From positions 1 to 42,993 of the forward strand of contig CAKTUZ010000024.1 in assembly GCA_934621605.1 (NCBI GenBank): 42,993 nucleotides of DNA, written 5' to 3'. The DNA comes from an uncultured bacterium. GTDB taxonomy: Bacteria; Vulcanimicrobiota; Xenobia; Xenobiales; Xenobiaceae. Position numbers and translations under genes: made by a program. Of this stretch, positions 1-8,537 are shown in pieces. How positions within the stretch are numbered: position 1 is the stretch's first letter; every line of letters starts with the position of its first letter. The notes under the pieces were generated by a model. The model ran no database searches, was not told the origin of the DNA, and was given only the letters and a program-made list of their open reading frames with translations.

Positions 1-83
1 ATTATGAATTGGGCATTATACTCGGCTCATGTCAGGCTATGGAAAAGTGTTCAACTTAATATTGCAATTTACGAAAAAATAAT

Positions 84-2708
84 TTATTCAGAAAAAACTA
101 TCTCTTCAGCCGGTGGACGCAGATTGTAATTGCTGCTCATAGTAAATCCGTAAGCTCCGACTGTGTCTATTAAAAGTATATCTCCGCTTTTAGTGTGTTC
201 TATACGCCGATCTCTACCTAAAGTATCGCCTGTTTCGCAAATTGGTCCGACAATATCAGCCAAATCGCTTTTTATTTTACCCCAGCGGCTGAGATTGACT
301 ATTTCGTGATAGGCTCCGTAAAGAGCCGGGCGAATGAGAGTTTGCATTCCGGCGTCGCAACCAATAAACAATTTATCGCCTTTTTGCTTGGTTTGACTTA
401 CCTTAGTTAAAATAACACCGGCTTGGGCCACCAAAAAGCGGCCCGGTTCAATCATAATTTTGTACTGAGGATGGCTGTTTTTAAATAAAAGTAAATGGCG
501 ATCGAGGCTATTCAAGTCTAAAGTGTCTAAATCGCGCCTTTCGGGCACCCCCAGGCCGCCGCCTAAATCTAAGTATTCTACTTCGGGGAAAAGTTTGGCG
601 CATTCTGACAAATGTAGAGCCGCTTGGGCCCAAGTATCGGGAGTTTTGATACCGCTGCCGCTATGGGAATGTAAACCTATAACTTTTATACTAAGCTCTT
701 GAGTAAGTTTACTAACTTCTGCCAATTCATTTAAAGGAATACCAAATTTAGAAAAATTGCCTGCAGTGCGTACTTTGCGACTATGGCCGGAGCCATGGCC
801 CAAATCGAGGCGGAGCAAGACTTCACGCCCTTTAAAAGTATCGGGCCATAATTTTAGAGGTTCGATACTGTCTAAAGTAACCATAGCTTTGAGTTTGAAA
901 CCGGCATTAAAATCCTTGTCGAGTGCAAAGTTAGGTGTAAAAAGCAAACGATCTGTAGGCAAATTTGGGAAAAGGTGGCGTACTCTTTCCAGTTCTCCTA
1001 CAGAAACGCATTCGAACCCCAGTCCTTGTTCGGCAAAAATATTGAGAATTTCGCGGTTACTGTTAGCCTTTATGGCAAAAAAAACTTTATCTATAGATTT
1101 TAGATTGAGCAGCGTCTGCGCATTATCAATTAAAGTCGGCTTATGGTATACGTAAGCAGGCGTTTTCTTAATATTGAGCAATTTTTGACGCTCTTGGATC
1201 CACCAAACCAAATTGTAGTTAGATTTTTTTTGATGTTCTGCAGGCTTGTCAAGAAACTCTTGCCTAAAACTGGCTCCGAAGGTCTGAGGATCGGGAATAC
1301 CTGAAAAAAGCTGGGCATGTAAAGTTTTCAAAAGACGCTCAGCTTGGGGTTGATCTACTACAAAAGTAAAGTTCAAATCGGAGGCTGCTTGGCTGAGTAA
1401 GTGAACTTTTTCTTCTTCAAATATTTCCAAAGTTGGCCCGAGCTTGTGTAAATTGGAGCGAATTTTGTGGCCTACTAAACTCAAGGCAGCACAAGGAGCA
1501 ATCAGTTTAGGAGAACAATATAAACCTAGATCGCTCAGTAGTCCTTTAAATTTTGCAGCTGAAGTTTTGGCAGTAGAGTTGTCCAAAGAGACGGTAACGT
1601 TGCTTTGAGAAGTTGCCACTAAGTCGATTGAAAAACCGTGCTTGGCAAAGATACCGAATACTTTAGCTAAGAAACCTACTTGTTGCCACATACCTATGTG
1701 ATCTAAGGAGACTAGAGTTACTCCCGTGGAAGCAGTAAGGGCTTTGACGCAAATATTGTCGTTGGAGTGATCGTCACTGATACAAGTGCCCTCGAGATTT
1801 GGTCTTTCAGAGCAGCGCACATAAATAGGAATACGAAATTCGGCCAGAATGGAAATGGCCTTAGGATTTACTATGGGCAAACCTGCAGAAGCCAATTCTT
1901 GAGCCTCAGCGTAATCTAAACGGCGCAGTAGACGAGCTGACGGAATTAAATGGGGATCTGCAGTATAGAAACCAGGTAAGTCAGTCCAGAAATCGACCTT
2001 TTCTGCCTGCAATTTTAAGCTTAAAGCTGCTGCGCTCAAATCAGAACCGCCACGTCCTAATAATACGGGCTCATTGTGCTCATTGGCAGCTATGCCACCT
2101 TGAGTAACTACAATATCATACTTGGATAATTCGCTCTGCAAGCATAAATCGGCTTTTAAATTTGCAAAGGAGGCCTCTAAGTATTCTTCGTTTTGTTGAT
2201 TATTTAAATTGGAAGCGGTTTGCAAAATAGAGGCAGCTTCCAATAAATAAATATTTTGCTCAGTAAATTGCTGTCTTAAATACTCATACCCTAAATGGGC
2301 AGTAAGACGCTGACCTAAACTAATAAGGCGAGCTTTTAAGCGGGGAGTAACCTCTTTAGTTAAAGAAAGTCCCAATAAAAGTTGTTCTAATTCCTTAAAA
2401 GTGTCATTCCAAGCTTCTATTTTGTTTTGATTTAAAAGTTGTACGGCTAATTTCTCGTAATGCTCTTTAAATTTATCGATTCCTTGTTTAAGGTTGCTTT
2501 CTAACAGATTGCTAAAAGAACTGTGTTCTTGAGAGGCGTGAAAAATCAGCTCTTCCAAAAGTGTGGTAGCCTCTTTTGAAGCTGAAAAGATCAGCACTGG
2601 AAGGCGTTGTTTATTTAAGCATTTGTTGACTTGGGCCTCGACGTTGCGCCAATTTCGTTCGGTATAGACCGGACTGTCAGAAAATTTTATGACGTTAAAT
2701 GTAGTCAC
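84..2708 (-). CDS. Bifunctional aspartate kinase / diaminopimelate decarboxylase (LysC-LysA fusion)
   Basis: This fusion would catalyse the first step (aspartate phosphorylation) and the last step (meso-diaminopimelate decarboxylation) of lysine synthesis. I chose the GTG at 2708: it follows an AAGGAG at 2726-2721, gives 874 residues (close to the roughly 870 known for xanthomonad fusions) and avoids overlap with yvcK. An ATG at 2816 is also open. The kinase half (about 1-470) has GRGGSDLSAA near 218-227, a TADP motif and ACT-like sequence around 330-410. The decarboxylase half (about 515-874) has the PLP lysine in FFAIKAN (near 547), HSHSGSG, DLGGGLG, EPGRF, CETGD and GAYGFTMSSNYN. The kinase N-terminal motif is degenerate: KFSDSPV replaces the usual KFGGTSV, so kinase activity is less certain than decarboxylase activity. 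It is the last gene of the rapZ-yvcK-lysCA strand run. Domain assignment is firm; activity of the kinase half is inference. Confidence 0.93.
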   Translation of the reverse strand: MTTFNVIKFSDSPVYTERNWRNVEAQVNKCLNKQRLPVLIFSASKEATTLLEELIFHASQEHSSFSNLLESNLKQGIDKFKEHYEKLAVQLLNQNKIEAWNDTFKELEQLLLGLSLTKEVTPRLKARLISLGQRLTAHLGYEYLRQQFTEQNIYLLEAASILQTASNLNNQQNEEYLEASFANLKADLCLQSELSKYDIVVTQGGIAANEHNEPVLLGRGGSDLSAAALSLKLQAEKVDFWTDLPGFYTADPHLIPSARLLRRLDYAEAQELASAGLPIVNPKAISILAEFRIPIYVRCSERPNLEGTCISDDHSNDNICVKALTASTGVTLVSLDHIGMWQQVGFLAKVFGIFAKHGFSIDLVATSQSNVTVSLDNSTAKTSAAKFKGLLSDLGLYCSPKLIAPCAALSLVGHKIRSNLHKLGPTLEIFEEEKVHLLSQAASDLNFTFVVDQPQAERLLKTLHAQLFSGIPDPQTFGASFRQEFLDKPAEHQKKSNYNLVWWIQERQKLLNIKKTPAYVYHKPTLIDNAQTLLNLKSIDKVFFAIKANSNREILNIFAEQGLGFECVSVGELERVRHLFPNLPTDRLLFTPNFALDKDFNAGFKLKAMVTLDSIEPLKLWPDTFKGREVLLRLDLGHGSGHSRKVRTAGNFSKFGIPLNELAEVSKLTQELSIKVIGLHSHSGSGIKTPDTWAQAALHLSECAKLFPEVEYLDLGGGLGVPERRDLDTLDLNSLDRHLLLFKNSHPQYKIMIEPGRFLVAQAGVILTKVSQTKQKGDKLFIGCDAGMQTLIRPALYGAYHEIVNLSRWGKIKSDLADIVGPICETGDTLGRDRRIEHTKSGDILLIDTVGAYGFTMSSNYNLRPPAEEIVFSE

Positions 2709-2760
2709 GTGTCGGTAAAACTCCTTAAAAAGTTGGACGTAAATAAAACAGATGTTTAGT

Positions 2761-4125
2761 TTAGTTGACGGCTTTAAGCTCGGAACTTTGCGAATGAAGT
2801 ATAGTAAATTCTCCACTTTTGGAACGATGAGCCGCAGTAATGTCTATAATGGTCTCGGCCAAATATACCGGATCATGGCGCACGACTGCTTCTTCATTCA
2901 CTAAATTCGCTGAGACAGGTGTTACTTGCATAGATCTCAATCTGGCTAAGTCTGCTTTTATAGGATGCGCACCGGTTTTTTGATATTTTTGGCGCAACTT
3001 ATTGGTAGGCGCCAGATTGACGACGATATAATCGACGATACGACCGCCTACATGGTGATATATTGCTTGCAAATGATCGGCAGCACTGTACCGATCTGTT
3101 TCACCAGGTTGTGTCATAACATTACAAACATAAATTTTAGGCGCTTTTGATTTTTTAATTGCATCTGCAATACCATCAATCAAAAGAGGAGGAATAACGC
3201 TTGTATACAAGCTGCCCGGGCCCAATACAATACAATCGGCCTCAGCTATAACTTTAAATACTCCTTCTGGTGGAGTACAGTGGCGCGGCTCCAGAAAAAC
3301 ATCTGTAATTTGTCCGTGAGCTTCCGGTATTTCGCTTTCTCCTTTGATGAGGCGACCGTCTAGCATTTTGGCGCACAAAGTAGTTGGCGTCAAAGTCGCT
3401 GGCAATACTCTACCTCTAATATTTAAAATTTGACTGCCTTTGCGCAACGCTTCCTCAAAATCATTGTGGTACATATCGGTTAAAGCAGCCAAGAACAAGT
3501 TGCCAAAAGAGTGACCTCCTAAACCAGAGCCGTCTTTCTTAAAACGGTAGCGAAAAAGATCGTTTAGTAAATTTTCGTCATCAGCTAAGGCAGTCATACA
3601 GTTGCGCAAGTCTCCCGGAGGCAAAATTCCAAGCTCTTTGGAGAGGCGTCCTGAGCTTCCGCCGTCATCAGAAACGCTTACAATGGCAGTAATATTTGAA
3701 GTATGTCTCTTTAGCCCGCGTAAAAGTGTAGAGAGGCCGGTACCGCCTCCTACGGCCACTATTTTGAGGCCGTGACTAAGTTGGCGTCGCTCATACATTA
3801 AATCTACTAACGCGCGATCATCGTGAGGCTGTCCGGTCTTATAAATCACTGTAAAGACTCGGCAAGCCGACCACCACATGACTAGTAGGCCAATTATCAA
3901 TACCAGTATATCGACAATTGTACTGGATATATCGAGGCCAAAGCTATTTTGCAATATATTTTGGATTGACAGTTCAAAAAAAAGTGCCGTTTTATTAGCC
4001 GTCAATAACATTAAACCGACAGAAAAGAGTAACAGGCCCACCGCTAAGGATAGGATCCAGCGTTTTACTCCCATGCCGGGCAGTAGCCATTTAAATAGAC
4101 TTAATATCTTATTTAATACTTTCAT
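2761..4125 (-). CDS. yvcK: YvcK/GlmR-type UDP-sugar-binding regulator with N-terminal membrane anchor
   Basis: This is a YvcK/CofD-like protein. In Bacillus, YvcK binds UDP-GlcNAc and links carbon status to peptidoglycan precursor synthesis. The soluble domain starts near residue 120 with VAVGGGTGLSTLLRGLK, followed by VSDDGGSSGRLSKELG and PPGDLRNCMTALAD, all signatures of the family. Two hydrophobic segments (about 23-43 and 69-88) anchor it in the membrane; this long form, about 450 residues, is known from several clostridial and cyanobacterial lineages. It lies 38 bp downstream of rapZ on the same strand and 52 bp before the chosen lysC-lysA start, so an operon is likely. The rapZ-yvcK order is the one found in Firmicutes and Actinobacteria. 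No whiA gene follows here. Confidence 0.94.
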   Translation of the reverse strand: MKVLNKILSLFKWLLPGMGVKRWILSLAVGLLLFSVGLMLLTANKTALFFELSIQNILQNSFGLDISSTIVDILVLIIGLLVMWWSACRVFTVIYKTGQPHDDRALVDLMYERRQLSHGLKIVAVGGGTGLSTLLRGLKRHTSNITAIVSVSDDGGSSGRLSKELGILPPGDLRNCMTALADDENLLNDLFRYRFKKDGSGLGGHSFGNLFLAALTDMYHNDFEEALRKGSQILNIRGRVLPATLTPTTLCAKMLDGRLIKGESEIPEAHGQITDVFLEPRHCTPPEGVFKVIAEADCIVLGPGSLYTSVIPPLLIDGIADAIKKSKAPKIYVCNVMTQPGETDRYSAADHLQAIYHHVGGRIVDYIVVNLAPTNKLRQKYQKTGAHPIKADLARLRSMQVTPVSANLVNEEAVVRHDPVYLAETIIDITAAHRSKSGEFTILHSQSSELKAVN

Positions 4126-4163
4126 ACTTTATATTTTAGTATCAGTTGAATTCGGACATAATC

Positions 4164-5039
4164 TTAGGTACAGGCGGATAACTTGATATCACGATGCTCT
4201 ATTGAAATTTCATAATGTTGCTTTTTCATAGCTTGAGCAATTTCTTCAGCCAAGGCAACCGAACGGTGGTGTCCTCCCGTACAACCAAAAGCAATATTTA
4301 CCTGGCGCTTGCCTTCTTTTAAGTATTGAGGTAATAAAAAAGTCAGCAGATCTACAATCTTATCAGCAAAAATATGATAAGTTTCAAATTTATGTAAATA
4401 ATCCCGCACCGGTTGATCTAGACCAGACAGATTGCGTAACTCTGCAATGTAGTAAGGATTGGACAGGAATCGACAGTCAAAAATTAAATCGACATCTGTG
4501 GGCGTGCCGTGCTTAAAACCAAAACTGACGATATGCAACTTGCTTTGAAGACTCTTTTGAGAATTGAAGTGTTGAAAAATCAGACCGCGCAATTGATGAG
4601 AAGTTGTCTTGGAAGTATCCAAGATCAGTGAAGCTCTGTCTTTCAAAAAACGCAGCATTTCTCTTTCTTTTAAGATACCGTTGGCCACTCTGTCGTTAGG
4701 AGCCAGAGGGTGCTGGCGGCGCGATTCGGCGTAGCGATGTATAAGTACATCATCAGAAGCTTCCAAAAAGACTATATAAGGTGTGTGTCCCATATTTTCC
4801 GCTTGCTTCAAGTTAGGCGTCAAATCTGTAAAAAAATCTTTGCTGCGAATATCTAAAGCTATAGCTAAATAAAAAATACCGGAATTATGACAAAGTTCTA
4901 TTAAATCGGGGATTAGTGACGGGGGAAGATTATCTACGCAATAATAGTTCTGATCTTCAAAGCATTTCATTACCTGACTTTTACCTGCTCCGGAAAGTCC
5001 AGTAACGATAACAAAGTTTGGTCTGATATATTCTTGCAT
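4164..5039 (-). CDS. rapZ: RapZ-family nucleotide-binding protein / RNase adapter
   Basis: The protein has 291 residues, the usual family length. The N-terminal P-loop is GLSGAGKS (14-21), followed by YCVDNLPPSL. The C-terminal domain ends in the family pattern AFGCTGGHHRSVALAEEI and EHRDIKL. In enterobacteria RapZ binds GlmZ/GlmY RNAs and guides RNase E to control glucosamine-6-phosphate synthase; in Gram-positives the homologue YvcJ has NTPase activity, and its RNA role is not established. The next gene, yvcK, also concerns UDP-GlcNAc metabolism, which fits a shared role in envelope precursor control. A strong terminator lies between glnA and this gene, so it probably has its own promoter in 5040-5110. 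Family assignment is firm; function in this organism is inferred. Confidence 0.95.
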   Translation of the reverse strand: MQEYIRPNFVIVTGLSGAGKSQVMKCFEDQNYYCVDNLPPSLIPDLIELCHNSGIFYLAIALDIRSKDFFTDLTPNLKQAENMGHTPYIVFLEASDDVLIHRYAESRRQHPLAPNDRVANGILKEREMLRFLKDRASLILDTSKTTSHQLRGLIFQHFNSQKSLQSKLHIVSFGFKHGTPTDVDLIFDCRFLSNPYYIAELRNLSGLDQPVRDYLHKFETYHIFADKIVDLLTFLLPQYLKEGKRQVNIAFGCTGGHHRSVALAEEIAQAMKKQHYEISIEHRDIKLSACT

Positions 5040-5108
5040 TGTACGTCCTTGCCGATATTATATAGAATCTAAAATTTGTAGTTTAAGCTGGATGCCGCAC
5101 AACTGAGC

Positions 5109-5162
5109 AAAAAAAACTTCAGGCGGCCGCACTCATTATATACTGTCAGCCGCCTAAAGTTT
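5109..5162 (-). terminator. Rho-independent terminator of glnA
   Basis: Read on the minus strand, an arm of about 13 bases (5161-5148) pairs with 5127-5114 around a GGCGGC/GCCGCC core, with one mismatch. It is followed immediately by a run of eight T. It sits about 60 bp after the glnA stop and before rapZ, so it separates the two transcripts. Confidence 0.88.
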
Positions 5163-5219
5163 AGAGAAATATCAGATTTTTTTATATAATCCGATAGTTG
5201 TTATGGTTCATCGCAAAAT

Positions 5220-6557
5220 TTAATAGAGGCCCAAATAATGATCCAATTCCCAAGGATGAACTTGAGTGCGATAAGCATCCCATTCTTGATATTTGGCCGT
5301 TTGGAATTGTGACCAGATATGATGGCCTACAGCCTCGCGCAGCAAGTTGTCCTCTTGGAAAGCTTGCAGGGCCTCTTCCAAAGATGTGGGCAAGGTCTCA
5401 ATTTGGCGTTTGTCAAGTTCCTCGGGACTGAGATCGTAAAGATTACAATTCATAGCCGGGCCCGGATCAAGTTTGTTTTCAATACCATCTAAGCCGGCAC
5501 AAAGCATCAAACCGATAGCTAAGTAGGGGTTGCAAGAAGGATCTGGAGAGCGAACCTCTACGCGAGTACTCTTACCACGAGGGGCCGGAATACGAATCAT
5601 AGGACTACGATTCTTCTCTGCCCAGGTAACATAAAGCGGAGCCTCATGGCCGGGAACTAAGCGTTTGTAAGAATTGACAATGGGGTTAGTAAAGGCTGTA
5701 AAAGCTCTGGCGTGCTTCATCAGACCGCCTATATAGTGCAGGCACGTTTCGGAAAGCTGATGAGGGGCATTCGCATCAAAGAAAATATTTTCTCCGTTTT
5801 TGAACAGCGATTGATTAACGTGCATACCTGAGCCGGCAATACCATAAACGGGCTTAGGCATAAAGGTAGCGTGTAAGCCGCAATTCATGGCTACAGTTTT
5901 GACAGCCATGCGGAAGGTAGCGACTTGGTCGGCAGTTTTTAAAGCATCAGCATACTTAAAGTCTATTTCGTGTTGACCAAAACCGCATTCATGGTGAGAA
6001 GCCTCAATTAAGAAGCCCATGGCCTCAAGTGCGGTAACTATTTGCTGGCGAGCAAATTCACCTCTGTCTACCGGAGCTAAATCAAAATAGCCAGCTTTAT
6101 CGTGAGTTCTGGTCGTAGGTCGTCCTTGTTCATCGCGCTCGAAGAGGAAGAACTCTGCTTCCGGTCCGGCCATCATTTCTAAACCAAGTTTGTTAGCTTT
6201 AGTAATCATTTTTTTGAGAAAACCGCGTGGATCGCCGGCAAAAGGACGCCCGTCAGGAGTAGTTACGTCGCAAATCATGCGGGCTTCTTTACATGAACTG
6301 TCTTTCCAAGGAAGTACAGCAAATGTTGCAGGATCAGCCTTAAGGCACATATCCGATTCTTCAATACGCACGAAACCTTCGATGGAAGAACCATCAAAAA
6401 GTATTCCATCATCTAAAACACTCTCAATATGTCTTCCGGGAATACCGATATTTTTCATTCCACCGAGAATATCTGTAAATTGCAAATGCAATAACTTGAT
6501 GTCGAGTTCACGAACCAACTGTACTACATCGTCGCGAGTCAATTGCTTTTCTGACAT
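5220..6557 (-). CDS. glnA: Glutamine synthetase, type I (GSI-alpha-like)
   Basis: The enzyme makes glutamine from glutamate, ammonia and ATP and acts in the cytosol as a dodecamer. Its 445 residues match the short GSI-alpha form. Visible motifs are FDGSSIEGF (55-62), the metal-binding GPEAEFFLF, GSGMHVNQSLF, the glutamate flap NSYKRLVPGHEAP and the ATP-site block RGKSTRVEVRSPDP. FVRIEESDM contains Arg64, equivalent to the arginine at position 62 of the Bacillus enzyme that is used for feedback inhibition. A tyrosine is present in NLYDLSPEE (Tyr374), at the position adenylylated in GSI-beta, but the 25-residue GSI-beta insertion is missing. I therefore expect feedback control rather than adenylylation. 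It appears monocistronic, with a strong downstream terminator, and is divergent from the gene at 6807. Confidence 0.97.
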   Translation of the reverse strand: MSEKQLTRDDVVQLVRELDIKLLHLQFTDILGGMKNIGIPGRHIESVLDDGILFDGSSIEGFVRIEESDMCLKADPATFAVLPWKDSSCKEARMICDVTTPDGRPFAGDPRGFLKKMITKANKLGLEMMAGPEAEFFLFERDEQGRPTTRTHDKAGYFDLAPVDRGEFARQQIVTALEAMGFLIEASHHECGFGQHEIDFKYADALKTADQVATFRMAVKTVAMNCGLHATFMPKPVYGIAGSGMHVNQSLFKNGENIFFDANAPHQLSETCLHYIGGLMKHARAFTAFTNPIVNSYKRLVPGHEAPLYVTWAEKNRSPMIRIPAPRGKSTRVEVRSPDPSCNPYLAIGLMLCAGLDGIENKLDPGPAMNCNLYDLSPEELDKRQIETLPTSLEEALQAFQEDNLLREAVGHHIWSQFQTAKYQEWDAYRTQVHPWELDHYLGLY

Positions 6558-6806
6558 AGTGTTTTAGTCTCTTTCTAGTATCTTTATACGAAATTGTGCG
6601 GTAGCGTACCTTAACTCTACTTTTGGGCTACTACCGCCATGACACAAAACCTACCCGCTTTTTTTGTTGGCATAAAAGAAAATCCTTGCCAGTTTAGGTC
6701 GCTTTTGAAGCTTGATTCCGCAATTTTAAACTATAAAGATGGCTTGGTGCAGAATAAGTTTTGATAGCTATGCATTATCTTGAGTATAGCTTGACTATCA
6801 AGAAGT

Positions 6807-7343
6807 TTGAGCAGAGAACGAACTGCAAATATAGGAAAAAATGGCCTAAGAGCGAAAGCGGCAAACATGATAGCGGTTCATTTGTTGTGTGCTGTTTTTA
6901 TAGGAGGGCTTTGGTTCTGGTCAGGTACTTTTTCTGATCGGATTAAGTCTGAGTTTTTCTCTCTGCTTTTTCGTGGTTTTCGTGGTGCACTTTTGGCTGT
7001 AGCCGTTTGTACTTTTTTAGCTGCTTGCGTTAGTCATAGTGGTTTAGTACTAGCTCCGGATGATTCCAGAACCGTTATGTTTATTTTTTTCGCTATGGGG
7101 TTGAGCTTAGTGTTTATTCCCGTAGGGTTTTTACTTGGAGTAGCCAGGGGTAAAAGTGGGGATTTTGCTGCTGAGTTTAAGGAAGATATGTCTGCCTTTA
7201 CTGCTCAGGAGCAAATGCCTAAGCCCGATGGTGACAATTTTCATAATTATCAATATGGCAGTTTAGGTAGCGCATCCGGTTATGAAAATTCGGAAGCAGC
7301 TCGTTCCAGCGAAGCTTATCGATCTGCCGACAAGAAAGCATAA
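6807..7343 (+). CDS. Unknown small membrane protein (three predicted TM segments)
   Basis: I do not recognise this 178-residue protein. It begins with TTG at 6807 (an in-frame ATG at 6867, residue 21, is an alternative start just before the first hydrophobic segment). Three membrane segments are visible at about 21-40, 55-75 and 88-110, followed by a polar, Ser/Tyr/Asn-rich cytoplasmic or periplasmic tail with YQYGSLGSASGY. It is divergent from glnA and 74 bp upstream of dapA on the same strand. No catalytic motif is visible. The position before dapA suggests cotranscription at most; no function is inferred. Confidence 0.7.
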   Translation: MSRERTANIGKNGLRAKAANMIAVHLLCAVFIGGLWFWSGTFSDRIKSEFFSLLFRGFRGALLAVAVCTFLAACVSHSGLVLAPDDSRTVMFIFFAMGLSLVFIPVGFLLGVARGKSGDFAAEFKEDMSAFTAQEQMPKPDGDNFHNYQYGSLGSASGYENSEAARSSEAYRSADKKA

Positions 7344-7417
7344 AAATTCCATAATTGCAATACAACATAATTATAGCACAATTTTAGTCCAATCTTTTAC
7401 AATAGAGGTTCTGCAGA

Positions 7418-8356
7418 ATGAGCAAAAATAAACTAGCGTTAGGGAGATTACTGACCGCTATGGTCACTCCTTTTACTCCCGATTTAGAGGTCGACTACAA
7501 GAAAGCTGCTGAATTGGCTCGCTACCTTTTGGCCTCCGGAACCGACACTATAGTAGCGGCGGCCACTACTGGTGAGGCGCCAACTCTTACAGTTGAGGAA
7601 AAACTGCGCCTCTTCGAAGTGCTTAAAAATGAGTTGGGAGACAAGCCTTTAGTTTGTGGTACTGGTACGAATAGCACTCAAGCTACTATCGATTTTTCCT
7701 TAAAAGCTAAAGAGCGCGGAGCCGACGCTCTTTTAGTTGTGGCTCCTTATTACAATAAGCCTCCGCAAGATGCTTTGTATGAACATTTTCGTACTGTGGC
7801 TGAAGCTGTAGATTTACCTATTATTGCCTATAATATACCCGGACGTACTGGTATTGAGATAAAACCCTCCACATTAGCTAAAATAGCTTCTATTCCTAAT
7901 GTAATAGCCGTTAAGGAGTCGTTGCCCAGTTTAGAACCTATCAGTGAATTGAGCACTGCTTTGGAAAAAACCAAGCCCGAACAGGCCGGAGAGTATGCTG
8001 ATTTCGTAGAAAATCGGGCTATGGAAATTTATAGCGGTGACGATTCCTCCATATTGCCAACTATTTCTGTAGGCGGCGTTGGGGTTATTAGTGTCACTTC
8101 TCATGTAGCCGGTAGTTTGATAAAAGAAATGATGGAGGCTTATTTCACCGGTAACGTAGCCAAAGCCCGTCAGCTTCATTTGCATTTATATCCTCTGTTT
8201 ATCGGTCTGTTTGATGTGGCTAACCCGATTTTAATTAAGGCTGCTTTACATTTACAGGGATTTGATGTCGGCGGATTGCGTATGCCGTTGCGTCAGGCTT
8301 CTGAAGATGAAGTTAAACGGTTGCGCTGTATAATGGAAGAAGTAGGAGCTTTATAA
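7418..8356 (+). CDS. dapA: 4-hydroxy-tetrahydrodipicolinate synthase
   Basis: The enzyme condenses pyruvate with aspartate semialdehyde, the committed step toward diaminopimelate and lysine. It is a TIM-barrel class I aldolase. The Schiff-base lysine is Lys166 in VIAVKES, the catalytic tyrosine is Tyr138 in YNIPGRTG, and TTGEAP (50-55) forms the pyruvate site. The 312 residues slightly exceed the usual 290-300; a lysine- and glutamate-rich insertion follows the active-site lysine (about 170-205) before YSGDDS. It is followed by a perfect terminator at 8363. It supplies the pathway whose first and last steps are encoded by the lysC-lysA fusion 5 kb away on the other strand. Confidence 0.96.
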   Translation: MSKNKLALGRLLTAMVTPFTPDLEVDYKKAAELARYLLASGTDTIVAAATTGEAPTLTVEEKLRLFEVLKNELGDKPLVCGTGTNSTQATIDFSLKAKERGADALLVVAPYYNKPPQDALYEHFRTVAEAVDLPIIAYNIPGRTGIEIKPSTLAKIASIPNVIAVKESLPSLEPISELSTALEKTKPEQAGEYADFVENRAMEIYSGDDSSILPTISVGGVGVISVTSHVAGSLIKEMMEAYFTGNVAKARQLHLHLYPLFIGLFDVANPILIKAALHLQGFDVGGLRMPLRQASEDEVKRLRCIMEEVGAL

Positions 8357-8362
8357 TCATAT

Positions 8363-8411
8363 TTATTGAGGTGAAGTTTTTTTAATAAAAGGCTTCACCT
8401 CAATAATTTTT
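8363..8411 (+). terminator. Rho-independent terminator after dapA
   Basis: A perfect 14-bp inverted repeat (8363-8376 and 8393-8406) surrounds a 16-base loop and is followed by five T. It lies seven bases after the dapA stop codon. The stem is flanked by a T-run on the other side only inside the loop, so it acts mainly on the plus strand. Confidence 0.92.
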
Positions 8412-8537
8412 GTCTGATAAACGACTTGTTTTTTGAAAAAATAGTGTATAAAGTAAGCTCCGGCTTTAAACTGTTGAGGTTGTGTGCATTGGGGGCGGTG
8501 CATTTGCATTCGGAACTAAAGAAATAGGGGAAATGGT

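Noticed and set aside
757..1155. A plus-strand gene inside the lysA half
   Set aside because: The minus-strand protein is a clear decarboxylase; the opposite frame is serine/arginine-rich with no motifs.
5040..5219. A lysine or other riboswitch upstream of rapZ
   Set aside because: Apart from the glnA terminator I see no conserved riboswitch core in this stretch.
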